DNA from: Halobacteriovoraceae bacterium
GTDB lineage: Bacteria; Bdellovibrionota; Bacteriovoracia; Bacteriovoracales; Bacteriovoracaceae
Length of the DNA stretch: 32,242 nt
NCBI GenBank assembly: GCA_002706205.1
Contig: PAKC01000082.1
Span: 1 to 32,242 of the forward strand
Direction of reading: 5' to 3'
Shown here: positions 1-7,857 of the stretch, in pieces
How the letters are laid out: each line of letters begins with the position of its first letter
Position numbering within the stretch: position 1 is the first letter of the stretch
Notes under the pieces: model-generated
Seen by the model: the letters and a program-made list of their open reading frames with translations, nothing else
Told to the model about the DNA's origin: nothing
Database searches by the model: none
Made by a program: the position numbers and the translations under genes

Positions 1-39
1 TATCTATAAAAGGCAGTAAATTTAACTTTGGAGAGAGTA

Positions 40-885
40 ATGAAAAAATTAAATCAAATTTTTATACTGGGCTTAGTGATTATGAGTTTAGTATCATGTG
101 GGAAGGATAACCAATCAGGTGGTTCATCTTCTTCATCTTCTTCATCTTCTGTATCATCTTCTGCTGGTGTGAATGTTCAAGACTATGATGAGTTAAAAGA
201 AAGATATACGAAGAAGAGTTTAGAACATGGAACAAGTGATGGAATGGTTGTTTATCATATCGGTCCTTATTTTGGAGGATCAGATTTTTATACACCAGTA
301 AATGACATTGATTTTAGCGATTTTTTTAATTTCGGCTATTGTATTAATATCGGTGGAGAGTTAAAGGGAGACTGTCCGGATAATCCAAGTTATACCAATG
401 GTGGCCAATTGCAAGATATTGTCCAAAAAGGAGAGTATAAAGTTATTCGTACGGGATCTGCTGACCGTTTGGCCATTGATTTTGCTACCGGTGTTTATGG
501 GAATGGTTTTGAATTCGAAAGAGTCGAATACGATAGAGATGATAAGATTTATCGTGAAATGCTAAACTTAGATAATAAGTCAACTTATATGGTTGTGATT
601 TCTGAAGCTCAAGTTCAGTTAACAAATGGTGAAAAAGTTGTGGCAGATTATGTTGAGTATTTTTATAGAGATGGAAGTTTAAAGGGGTTTGTTTTAAGTA
701 ATCAATTACCTTTAATTGCCAATCCAATTGCGGCAACTAATCAACATGACTTAGTTGGTATCTTAAGTGTAACGGGTGACGACGCCATTGCTTCTGTGCA
801 AGTTAATATTCATGATATACAGTTTAATGCCTATAAAAATGAATACACTGCAGTAACAATTGGGACCAGATCCATAAGATTATAA
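40..885 (+). CDS. Lipoprotein with poly-serine linker, unknown function
   Basis: Predicted outer-surface or periplasmic lipoprotein of 281 residues. The ATG at 40 is preferred over a TTG at 28, because a GGAGAG ribosome binding site lies at 30-35 and the signal peptide then begins MKKLNQ. The hydrophobic segment ends in a lipobox LVSC with the lipidated Cys at residue 20. A Gly/Ser-only linker follows at about residues 26-44, encoded by a 9-bp tandem DNA repeat, and then a roughly 230-residue soluble domain rich in Asp, Tyr and Gly. I do not recognise the domain family. The serine linker probably spaces the domain away from the membrane. The gene stands alone, with a strong terminator immediately downstream. 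Confidence 0.75.
   Translation: MKKLNQIFILGLVIMSLVSCGKDNQSGGSSSSSSSSSVSSSAGVNVQDYDELKERYTKKSLEHGTSDGMVVYHIGPYFGGSDFYTPVNDIDFSDFFNFGYCINIGGELKGDCPDNPSYTNGGQLQDIVQKGEYKVIRTGSADRLAIDFATGVYGNGFEFERVEYDRDDKIYREMLNLDNKSTYMVVISEAQVQLTNGEKVVADYVEYFYRDGSLKGFVLSNQLPLIANPIAATNQHDLVGILSVTGDDAIASVQVNIHDIQFNAYKNEYTAVTIGTRSIRL
124..162 (+). repeat. 9-bp tandem repeat in the serine linker
   Basis: The unit TCATCTTCT occurs three times in perfect tandem (124-150) and a fourth time after a 3-bp GTA interruption (154-162). Each unit encodes Ser-Ser-Ser, so gain or loss of units keeps the reading frame and only changes linker length. Confidence 0.85.
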
Positions 886-912
886 AATTAAAAAAAATAA
901 TAAGTATTCTCT

Positions 913-941
913 GGCCGGACTTTTAAGTCTGGCCTTTTTTT
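913..941 (+). terminator. Rho-independent terminator of the first lipoprotein gene
   Basis: An 8-bp stem, GGCCGGAC paired with GTCTGGCC (one G-U pair), closes a 6-nt loop TTTTAA and is followed by seven T residues. It lies 28 bp after the stop codon. Confidence 0.9.
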
Positions 942-1000
942 ATTTTAAAATTATTTGTAATTAGGCTATGCTATTAAAAAAAATCTATTGGAGGGAAGGT

Positions 1001-2731
1001 ATGGCCAATTATAAATCTGATCAAGAAGATATTCTATTTAATCTCAATGATGTTCTCAATATCAAGCAGTATGAAAGTTATGGTCTCGATGAGTCATCGA
1101 TTAAAGAAATTTTAATTGAGTATGATAAATTTGTTGAAAACGAAATTTATCCTACAAGACAGGAATCTGATGAAGTTGGAGTCAAAATGACGGACGATGG
1201 AGTAAAGGTTCCAGAATGTTTAAAAAAAGTTAATCAAGCTTTTTATGATATGGGATGGTATGCCTTAGGAGTGGCCGAAGATATCGAAGGAACTCCTGTT
1301 CCTGAGGCTTTATCTGCCGCATGTCGTTCGCTTTCGATGGGGGCGAATACTGCATGGTCTATGTACCCTGGACTTACTAAAGGTGCTATGAATGTTATGC
1401 ATAAAGTAGGTGATGATTTTATTAAAAAAACATTTATTCCGAAAATTATGTCTGGCCAATGGGGCGGAACAATGTGCTTAACTGAAGCCGGTGCAGGAAG
1501 TGATGTTGGAAATTTAAAAACAACGGCAAAGCCTATTGAAGGAAAAGAGGGCTGGTATAAAATTCAAGGAACCAAGATTTTTATATCTTCTGGTGAAAGT
1601 GACCTTTATGAAAATAATATTCACTTAGTTTTGGCCAGAACTCCAGACGGTGTTGCTGGAACAAAAGGGATTTCACTCTTTGTTGTTCCAAGATTTAAAA
1701 TAAATGAGGATGGATCTTGTGGAGAGTCTAATGACGTAAGCTGTCCTAGCTTTGAGCATAAAATGGGAATTCACGCTTCAGCTACTTGTGTTTTAAACTT
1801 TGGAGATAATAATAACTGTGAGGGTTATTTGATTGGTAAAGAGTTTGAAGGTATGCAAAACATGTTTATTATGATGAATGAAGCTAGACTTGATTGTGGA
1901 ATTCAGGGTGAGTCTCAAGGAAATCTTGCTTATGAGTTAACTAAACAATATGTAAAAGAGCGAGTACAGTTTGGGACAGAAATTGTTAATCATGCGGATA
2001 TAAAAAAATCTTTACTTAAAATGCGAGCGATGTCACGAGGATTGAGGTCATTAATTCTCTATACTGCGAATCTTTTTGATAGGGCCAAAGAAGATGAAAA
2101 ATATGAAGACTATATTGGTTTATTAACGCCGATTTGTAAGTCTTTCTGTTCTGAGCAAGGCTTTGAAATTGCGGTTGAGGCAGTGCAAGCACATGGTGGA
2201 TATGGTTATTGCTCTGAGTATGGAGTTGAACAATTTGTTCGAGATACTAAGATTGCCACTATTTATGAAGGAACCAACGGTATTCAGGCTATTGATTTTG
2301 TTTTACGTAAGATTTTAAAAGACCAAGGTAAGGCCTTAAAGTCTTTATCCGAAGAAATTTTTAAATCATCTAATAATTTAGGTGATGAGTTTACATTTGA
2401 ACGAGGGATTTTTTCTAAAGCTTTTGCCGCATCACAAGATGCAATGGGCTATATTGGTAAACATGCTAAGGATAAGAGAATGTCATATGTTTTACAAAGT
2501 ACGAAAGACTTTTTAGACCTTTCGGCCCATATTGTTGTGGCTTGGCGATTAATGGAGTCTGCAATTGTTGCGAATAAAGAGCTTGAAAGTGCAAGTGGTG
2601 ATAGGAAAGAATTCTTAGAAACTAAAATAGTCGACTTTAAGATTTATTGTTCTCAATATCTAGTGAAGTCAATTGGTCTGGCAAAATCAATTGTAAGTGT
2701 TGATAACGATCTTGCAGAATACTCTATATAA
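1001..2731 (+). CDS. Acyl-CoA dehydrogenase (long FadE/DmdC-type)
   Basis: FAD-dependent acyl-CoA dehydrogenase that introduces the alpha-beta double bond into an acyl-CoA, as in beta-oxidation. At 576 residues it belongs to the long subgroup with extra N- and C-terminal domains, which includes proteins annotated as 3-methylmercaptopropionyl-CoA dehydrogenase (DmdC); substrate cannot be read from sequence. The N-terminus has the subgroup's LFNLNDVL segment. The FAD/substrate motif LTEAGAGSD starts near residue 160, and the probable catalytic base is Glu423 in IYEGTNGIQ. The ATG at 1001 is chosen because GGAGGG sits 5 bp upstream; an in-frame ATG at 968 has no such site and would add 11 residues absent from the family's usual start. 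It is followed by a hairpin and appears monocistronic. No beta-oxidation partner genes are adjacent. Confidence 0.9.
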   Translation: MANYKSDQEDILFNLNDVLNIKQYESYGLDESSIKEILIEYDKFVENEIYPTRQESDEVGVKMTDDGVKVPECLKKVNQAFYDMGWYALGVAEDIEGTPVPEALSAACRSLSMGANTAWSMYPGLTKGAMNVMHKVGDDFIKKTFIPKIMSGQWGGTMCLTEAGAGSDVGNLKTTAKPIEGKEGWYKIQGTKIFISSGESDLYENNIHLVLARTPDGVAGTKGISLFVVPRFKINEDGSCGESNDVSCPSFEHKMGIHASATCVLNFGDNNNCEGYLIGKEFEGMQNMFIMMNEARLDCGIQGESQGNLAYELTKQYVKERVQFGTEIVNHADIKKSLLKMRAMSRGLRSLILYTANLFDRAKEDEKYEDYIGLLTPICKSFCSEQGFEIAVEAVQAHGGYGYCSEYGVEQFVRDTKIATIYEGTNGIQAIDFVLRKILKDQGKALKSLSEEIFKSSNNLGDEFTFERGIFSKAFAASQDAMGYIGKHAKDKRMSYVLQSTKDFLDLSAHIVVAWRLMESAIVANKELESASGDRKEFLETKIVDFKIYCSQYLVKSIGLAKSIVSVDNDLAEYSI

Positions 2732-2734
2732 AAC

Positions 2735-2767
2735 TTAGTGACTCACTCGGGTAAAGTGGGTCACTAA
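2735..2767 (+). terminator. Probable terminator after the acyl-CoA dehydrogenase
   Basis: A 13-bp stem (TTAGTGACTCACT with AGTGGGTCACTAA, one G-U pair) surrounds a 7-nt loop. The following sequence TTGTTAGATTT is only moderately T-rich, so termination may be incomplete. Confidence 0.65.
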
Positions 2768-2853
2768 TTGTTAGATTTAAGATATATCACTTAATTAAAA
2801 GTTAAATTTCTGTTAAACTGAAAAAGTATTTATTTTAAACTTAAAGGTTAACA

Positions 2854-3684
2854 GTGAAAAATTTTATTAGTGAACTTGCAGATGAATTCTCATCTCAAAC
2901 TCATGGTAGTAGTGATTTTTGGAAAGATCATTATTTTATTCGTGGGGAAAAAGATGATGTTTTTCTTCCTCTGAGTTTTTTGCAAAAAAAAGACCCTAAG
3001 ATTAAAGACACCGCTTATTTACAAGCTAATGGTTATGTTATCAGTTCCTTAACCTACTTGGATTTACGTAGTTTTGATAAGTGGTATAAGAAAATGTTCA
3101 ATCGTAAGCTTACCTTAAAAGAAAAAAAAGCTATCGATATTATTCACTTTCCCGATTCTAAGAAAATTTTTGAAGCAGTAGAGATTGTTGATCAAGTCTA
3201 TCAAATACTTAAGGATCATAAGGTTCTCGTTAATGGAAAAAACCTTCCGGTCCAGTTGGGGGAGTGGTATGCCAAGCTGATTTTAGGGTTACATCAAAAA
3301 AAGTCATCCTCACAAAGAGGCTTTGACTTTTATACTCATGATAATAAAAAAGTTGAAGTTAAAATTCACTGGCAAGATACAACTAGCCCCAAAGGGGTGA
3401 AACTTAAAAAGTCTTTAGTTGAAATGAGTGATTATACGGTTGTTATGTATGTCGCTAAAAACTTTATGTTAAGAGATATCCTACTTTTAGATAGTGATTT
3501 TGTTATTAGAAAATTTGCTGGAAAAGGTCATACAATCTTTTTGAAAGACTCAGATATTCATACATATTTTTTTAGTAAATCAAATAAGCACTATGATAAA
3601 ATTGTGAACAAAACAGCATTGATGCAATTTTCTTCACCAAGTTTAGCTTTAAAAATTGATGAAAAAATTAACACTAACGGCTAA
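2854..3684 (+). CDS. Unknown protein with a possible PD-(D/E)XK nuclease-like core
   Basis: A 276-residue cytoplasmic protein with no signal peptide or membrane segment. It starts at GTG with AAGG 6 bp upstream. The central stretch shows the pattern of a restriction-endonuclease-like fold: a helix with Gly-Glu (Glu137), then Gly-Phe-Asp (Asp158) in a strand, then Val-Glu-Val-Lys (Glu168, Lys170) in the next strand. This spacing resembles small domains of the VSR/DUF6998 kind, where Glu, Asp and E-x-K form the metal site. The N-terminal 120 residues are unfamiliar. No methyltransferase, helicase or toxin-antitoxin partner is adjacent, so it could instead be a repair or non-catalytic protein. 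Its last 11 bp overlap the end of the convergent gene on the other strand. Nuclease fold is inference; activity is unknown. Confidence 0.6.
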   Translation: MKNFISELADEFSSQTHGSSDFWKDHYFIRGEKDDVFLPLSFLQKKDPKIKDTAYLQANGYVISSLTYLDLRSFDKWYKKMFNRKLTLKEKKAIDIIHFPDSKKIFEAVEIVDQVYQILKDHKVLVNGKNLPVQLGEWYAKLILGLHQKKSSSQRGFDFYTHDNKKVEVKIHWQDTTSPKGVKLKKSLVEMSDYTVVMYVAKNFMLRDILLLDSDFVIRKFAGKGHTIFLKDSDIHTYFFSKSNKHYDKIVNKTALMQFSSPSLALKIDEKINTNG

Positions 3685-4567
3685 CGGCTCCTGACCTTGA
3701 TTGAGAGTTCTTTGCTGGACTTGGATGAGGCATTCCTTCTTTGCTATGAGTTGTTTCATTGACCTCAGGATAAAACATAGCAAGCTTGTAATGGTCACAT
3801 TTATTTTTGTGCTCAATTGCCAAGTTGACCATGTCGACTTTAGCACCATTAGACATTTCTTGATAGCGTGAAAGTGGAATCCTCTCAATCTGTGGCGTTA
3901 TTGAAGCTGTGAATTTTGTGATGAGATTTATCTCACGAAAAAAGCTTGGTGAGAGCTTGTTGATAACATCTTTTTGTGAAGGAAGTATCGTTTGTTTGAG
4001 AGATTCTTTTTCAAGTGTACTTGTTAATTTTTTACATTCTAAAGTCTGTATTTTGGTTTTCTTTTCGGTTGGGAGTTGATCAATTTGTGTGACCTCTTTA
4101 ATGACACATTTTTTTTGATCGTTTAGCTCCATTTTTATATCATACGAACTTCTTTGGTTAAGTTCGTGCTTTGGATCGAGTTGAATAAGTGTGTTTTTAC
4201 TTGCAGAAGGATGAAGAACGAGGGTGCGATGGATATTAATACTTCCATCAGTTTTATTTTGATCAAGAATAATTCTTCTACTATAAGCAAAACTTTGGCC
4301 GCCAGTAGTGCTATCCTGTACAACAACCTCATTTTTAGAAGCTGTAATCGTTGTCGTATTATTTTGAGTCTTTTTTGAAAAACTTTGAGCTTGAGGTGCT
4401 CCCGAAATATAACCTTCTTGCGAAATACTAACCATTTGGTCTGTTCGAAAGAAACTCTGTAGCCAGTTGTTGCATTGAGAATAGTCAACTTGCTCATTTG
4501 AAAAGGCAGATGTTGAAGTTAAATTTATTAAGCAACCACCTAAAACTATTAATTTAAATTTATTCAT
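3674..4567 (-). CDS. Exported protein of unknown function
   Basis: A 297-residue protein with an N-terminal signal peptide (MNKFKLIVLGGCLINL, then a cleavage-like SAFS-NEQ near residue 24). The mature part is rich in Ser, Thr, Lys and Gln, has few Cys and ends in a disordered Pro/Ser-rich tail. I recognise no domain. The start is supported by an AGAGGGA ribosome binding site upstream on the minus strand. It lies 56 bp downstream of the methyltransferase gene on the same strand and could be cotranscribed with it. It is convergent with, and overlaps by 11 bp, the gene ending at 3684. Confidence 0.65.
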   Translation of the reverse strand: MNKFKLIVLGGCLINLTSTSAFSNEQVDYSQCNNWLQSFFRTDQMVSISQEGYISGAPQAQSFSKKTQNNTTTITASKNEVVVQDSTTGGQSFAYSRRIILDQNKTDGSINIHRTLVLHPSASKNTLIQLDPKHELNQRSSYDIKMELNDQKKCVIKEVTQIDQLPTEKKTKIQTLECKKLTSTLEKESLKQTILPSQKDVINKLSPSFFREINLITKFTASITPQIERIPLSRYQEMSNGAKVDMVNLAIEHKNKCDHYKLAMFYPEVNETTHSKEGMPHPSPAKNSQSRSGAVSR

Positions 4568-4623
4568 AATAGAACTCCCTCTTAAGTAACTTATCGGCGA
4601 TTCAAGAGAGAAGCTTAAGAGAC

Positions 4624-5883
4624 TTAGAAAAGCTTATACTCAACTAAGCGAGATTCAATATTTCCATTATATAAAATGATTTTTTTAGATGTTCTTAAGG
4701 AAATCTTTTTAATAAGCGGAAGGTTTCCAGTGAAGATATAGGCATAGAAACCTTTGAAGTTTTTCTTAAGATTTTCTCCAAAGTCATGATAAAGCTCTGG
4801 TAATTTTTCTTCTTCGCCTATTCTTTCTCCATAGGGAGGATTGGTAATAACAATCCCAGTATCACTGGCCGGAATAAGATTTGTTGCATCTTTTTGCTCA
4901 ATTTTAACAAATTCGATAAGGTCTGCAGCTTTAAGGTTAAACTTTGAAGCATTGATGGCGTACTTTTCACTATCACTGGCGAAGGTCATGATTGGGTTGT
5001 TTTCCAGAAACTTAAAACCATCTTGAGCCTTTTTTAAATAAAGCTTTTTTAATTTCTCCCAAGATTCTGTAAGATATTTGTCTTTAATAAACCAATTATG
5101 TTGCATAAAGTCCCAATAGCTTGTTTCATTGTGCTCAATAATAGCATCAAGTGCCAAGTAACTAGGTGGGATATCTGCCTTGATTAAAAGAGACTCAATA
5201 ATGATAGTTGCTGAACCACACATGGGATCGACTAAAGTCTCTTTTCCAGTATAACCACTTAACAAAACTAATCCTGCTGCGAGATTTTCTTTAAGTGGAG
5301 CGGAAAAATTGGTATCTCGATAACCTCTTTGTGAAAGAGGGGCTCCAGTCATATCAATTAAGATTGTAACTGTCTCCTTTACCGAGTGAGGATTTATATT
5401 TGGTTCTATATGTAAGAGAAGACTCATATCAGCTTGCTCTTTATCTACTGAAGGCCTTTCTCCTTTGGTATCAAAGCGAAAACGATCAACAATACCATCT
5501 TTTAAGTTTTGAGCGAGAAACATAGTGCTTTTAAATTTAGATCTTTTTTTGCCATCCTTTGATTTACTTTGGACAACAGAAATTTTAAAAGTTTGGCTGA
5601 GGTTAAATAAAGCTTTCCATTTGATCTCTTTGGCAAAAAAGTAGAGATCTTTTTCAATTTTAATTTCAAATTGATAGGCTTTTTTATAAATACGTGAGGC
5701 AATTCTGGAAGAAAGCACTAGTTCTAAAGCACTTTGGGCCGGTGATTCGAAGTGAACTCCTCCCTTAGTGATTTCAATTTTTTGGTATTGAAGTTGCTTT
5801 ATTTCAGCTGCTAGGAGTTCTTCTAGTCCAGTAGGACATGATGCAAAGAACATATCTTTGAGTTTATCAATTTTTTTTGCCAT
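4624..5883 (-). CDS. rlmL: THUMP-domain 23S rRNA guanine-N2 methyltransferase, RlmL-like
   Basis: SAM-dependent RNA methyltransferase of 419 residues. An N-terminal THUMP-type RNA-binding region (about residues 1-150) is followed by a Rossmann methyltransferase domain with the SAM motif DPMCGS (219-224) and the catalytic NPPYGER motif starting near residue 348. This matches the N-terminal half of E. coli RlmKL, which makes m2G2445 in 23S rRNA; the C-terminal RlmK half is absent, as in many bacteria. A related guanine site cannot be excluded. The ATG at 5883 is preferred, because GGAG lies about 9 bp upstream and the protein then begins MAKKIDKLKD. An in-frame ATG at 5925 would place 10 codons in one arm of a perfect hairpin. 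The leader carries that hairpin. Confidence 0.8.
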   Translation of the reverse strand: MAKKIDKLKDMFFASCPTGLEELLAAEIKQLQYQKIEITKGGVHFESPAQSALELVLSSRIASRIYKKAYQFEIKIEKDLYFFAKEIKWKALFNLSQTFKISVVQSKSKDGKKRSKFKSTMFLAQNLKDGIVDRFRFDTKGERPSVDKEQADMSLLLHIEPNINPHSVKETVTILIDMTGAPLSQRGYRDTNFSAPLKENLAAGLVLLSGYTGKETLVDPMCGSATIIIESLLIKADIPPSYLALDAIIEHNETSYWDFMQHNWFIKDKYLTESWEKLKKLYLKKAQDGFKFLENNPIMTFASDSEKYAINASKFNLKAADLIEFVKIEQKDATNLIPASDTGIVITNPPYGERIGEEEKLPELYHDFGENLKKNFKGFYAYIFTGNLPLIKKISLRTSKKIILYNGNIESRLVEYKLF

Positions 5884-5893
5884 ATTTTGGTGC

Positions 5894-5968
5894 TCCAGCA
5901 GACTTTTGGTAGAGGTTTGCGTCAATTAATTTTTCTTTGACGCAAACCTCTACCAAAAGTCTGCTGGA
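5894..5968. repeat. Perfect 32-bp inverted repeat (75-bp hairpin)
   Basis: The left arm at 5894-5925 and the right arm at 5937-5968 are exact reverse complements over 32 bp, separated by 11 nt (TTAATTTTTCT). The hairpin sits between the divergent rlmL-like gene and ahcY, upstream of the likely ahcY promoter and inside the probable leader of the methyltransferase gene. It is too long and too perfect for a normal intrinsic terminator, and neither arm is followed by a T-run. Confidence 0.95.
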
Positions 5969-5989
5969 ACCGTCAAGGGAACCGTCAAG
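5966..5989 (+). repeat. 12-bp perfect tandem duplication
   Basis: The unit GGAACCGTCAAG occurs twice back to back (5966-5977 and 5978-5989), partly overlapping the right arm of the hairpin. Each unit contains TTGACG on the minus strand; the same hexamer also ends both hairpin arms. Confidence 0.95.
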
Positions 5990-5993
5990 AAAC

Positions 5994-6022
5994 TTTACGA
6001 AGAAGGTCTGGGTAGGTATTAT
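5994..6022 (+). promoter_or_regulatory. Candidate sigma-70 promoter of ahcY
   Basis: A -35-like TTTACG (5994-5999) is separated by 17 bp from a -10-like TATTAT (6017-6022). This would start transcription about 30 bp before the ahcY ATG and leave the hairpin outside the mRNA. Assigned by eye. Confidence 0.5.
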
Positions 6023-6060
6023 CTTTGAGTTTCAATTAATAAGGTAAAAGAGAGGAAATT

Positions 6061-7362
6061 ATGGCCGAAAATTACAAGGTTAAAGATATCAGCTTAGCTG
6101 ATTGGGGAAGAAAAGAGATTAGATTAGCTGAAGCTGAAATGCCAGGTTTAATGGCAATCAGAAAAGAATATGGAGCAAGTAAGCCTCTTGCTGGTGCAAG
6201 AATTGCGGGCTGTTTACATATGACTATTCAAACAGCAGTTCTTATTGAGACATTAGTGGAACTTGGTGCAGATGTGACTTGGTCATCATGTAATATTTTC
6301 TCTACTCAAGATCATGCTGCAGCTGCAATTGCAGCGGCGGGGGTTCCTGTTTTTGCTTGGAAGGGAATGACTGAGGAAGAATTTGATTGGTGTATTGAAC
6401 AAACTTTAACAACTTTTAAAGATGGAAAACCTTTAAATATGATTTTAGATGATGGTGGAGACCTTACGAATATGGTTTTGGATCGTTTTCCAGAATATGT
6501 AAAAGATATTAAAGGTTTATCAGAAGAAACAACTACAGGTGTTCATAGACTTTATGAAAGAGTCAAAGCGGGAACTCTTCCTGTCCCAGCGATCAATGTG
6601 AATGACTCTGTTACAAAGTCTAAGTTTGATAATAAATATGGATGTCGTGAGTCGTTAGTTGATGGTATCAGAAGAGCTACAGATGTCATGCTTGCTGGAA
6701 AAGTTGCTGTCGTTTGTGGTTATGGTGATGTTGGAAAAGGTTCAGCAGAGTCTTTAAGAGGTGCGGGTTCAAGAGTTATTGTTACTGAGATTGATCCGAT
6801 ATGTGCTCTTCAAGCTGCAATGGATGGGTTTGAAGTTAAAAAGCTTGATACAGTTGTGTCAGAAGCAGATCTTTTTGTGACCACAACGGGAAATAAAGAT
6901 ATTATTGTTGGGCGCCATTTTGAAAACATGAAAGATAAAGCTATTGTTTGCAATATTGGCCACTTTGATAATGAAATTGATATGGGCTGGATGAATAATA
7001 ATCATGGTGATACAAAAGTAGAAATTAAGCCACAAGTTGATATGTATAATGTTAATGGGAAAGATGTGATTATCTTGGCTGAGGGAAGATTGGTAAACCT
7101 TGGTTGTGCTACTGGACATCCTTCATTTGTTATGAGTAATTCTTTTTGTAACCAAACTTTAGCTCAGATTGAGCTATGGCAAAATACAGATCAGTATGAA
7201 GCTCAAAAAGTTTATATGCTTCCTAAGCACTTAGACGAAAAAGTTGCAAGATTTCATTTAGAAAAAATTGGTGTTGAGTTAGAGGAGTTATCTGAGGATC
7301 AAGCGAATTATATTGGCGTTCATGTTGAGGGGCCGTATAAGCCTGAACATTATCGCTACTAA
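6061..7362 (+). CDS. ahcY: Adenosylhomocysteinase (S-adenosylhomocysteine hydrolase)
   Basis: NAD-dependent enzyme that splits S-adenosylhomocysteine to adenosine and homocysteine, removing the inhibitory by-product of SAM-dependent methylation. The full 433-residue length matches the bacterial family. Recognisable residues include the CLHMT motif (His53), Asp130/Asp131, Glu156, the Lys186/Asp190 pair, the NAD loop GYGDVGKG at 220-227 and the conserved C-terminus KPEHYRY. Start ATG has AGAGG 5 bp upstream. The gene is monocistronic and closed by a strong terminator. The divergent neighbour is a SAM-dependent methyltransferase; a functional link is possible but not shown. No SAH riboswitch is evident in the leader. 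Confidence 0.97.
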   Translation: MAENYKVKDISLADWGRKEIRLAEAEMPGLMAIRKEYGASKPLAGARIAGCLHMTIQTAVLIETLVELGADVTWSSCNIFSTQDHAAAAIAAAGVPVFAWKGMTEEEFDWCIEQTLTTFKDGKPLNMILDDGGDLTNMVLDRFPEYVKDIKGLSEETTTGVHRLYERVKAGTLPVPAINVNDSVTKSKFDNKYGCRESLVDGIRRATDVMLAGKVAVVCGYGDVGKGSAESLRGAGSRVIVTEIDPICALQAAMDGFEVKKLDTVVSEADLFVTTTGNKDIIVGRHFENMKDKAIVCNIGHFDNEIDMGWMNNNHGDTKVEIKPQVDMYNVNGKDVIILAEGRLVNLGCATGHPSFVMSNSFCNQTLAQIELWQNTDQYEAQKVYMLPKHLDEKVARFHLEKIGVELEELSEDQANYIGVHVEGPYKPEHYRY

Positions 7363-7390
7363 GACTTTCTAAATTCATAGAGTTATAAGC

Positions 7391-7419
7391 AGACCCAACA
7401 ATATTTGTTGGGTCTTTTT
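7391..7419 (+). terminator. Rho-independent terminator of ahcY
   Basis: A perfect 10-bp stem, AGACCCAACA with TGTTGGGTCT, closes a 5-nt loop and runs into a short T-run. Confidence 0.92.
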
Positions 7420-7455
7420 ATTTAAGCTTGTTGCTCAATTACCGATAAGTTAAGT

Positions 7456-7857
7456 ATGAAATATTTTTTGTTAATGGTTATATTTTTAGAAAGTTCACTT
7501 GTACTAGCAAAAGATTGCCCAGAGTCATTAAAACTCTATGGCGAAGCTTCGAGTTATGAAAAAATTGAAGGAAAAGTCGTCAAGCAAGTTGCAGCTTACA
7601 AAATACCAAAAACTTTTTCTGATCATATTGGGTATTATGATGAGCTTCTTGTTTATGCTAAAAACCATATAACTCAGCTAGAGATTTTGGGTAAAAAAAT
7701 TCCTTTAAAAAAACAAGAAGATTATTATCGAAGTGTCGGGTTTGGTTTAAGTGACTTCCTAGCAAAAAAGAACTTTCAAGGAAAGTTTACTATAACGTTT
7801 TTAAGCCTTAACGGTGAGAGCTGTACTCGTGAGTATGAGGTCGTCCATGGTGAGTAA
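7456..7857 (+). CDS. Small exported protein, unknown function
   Basis: A 133-residue protein with a signal peptide (MKYFLLMVIFLESSLVLA-KD). The mature part of about 115 residues holds two Cys residues (CPESL near its start, ESCTRE near its end), which could form a disulfide. I recognise no domain. Its final 11 bp overlap the start of the peptidase gene downstream, so the two are likely translationally coupled and may act together in the periplasm. Confidence 0.7.
   Translation: MKYFLLMVIFLESSLVLAKDCPESLKLYGEASSYEKIEGKVVKQVAAYKIPKTFSDHIGYYDELLVYAKNHITQLEILGKKIPLKKQEDYYRSVGFGLSDFLAKKNFQGKFTITFLSLNGESCTREYEVVHGE

Noticed and set aside
4579-4621. Terminator between the methyltransferase gene and the exported gene (CTCTTAAG/CTTAAGAG)
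   Set aside because: The arms are 8 bp with a 27-nt loop and no T-run, too weak to call.
5969-6060. SAH riboswitch in the ahcY leader
   Set aside because: The expected conserved GC-rich pseudoknot sequence is not present; the region contains a plausible promoter and short AT-rich leader instead.
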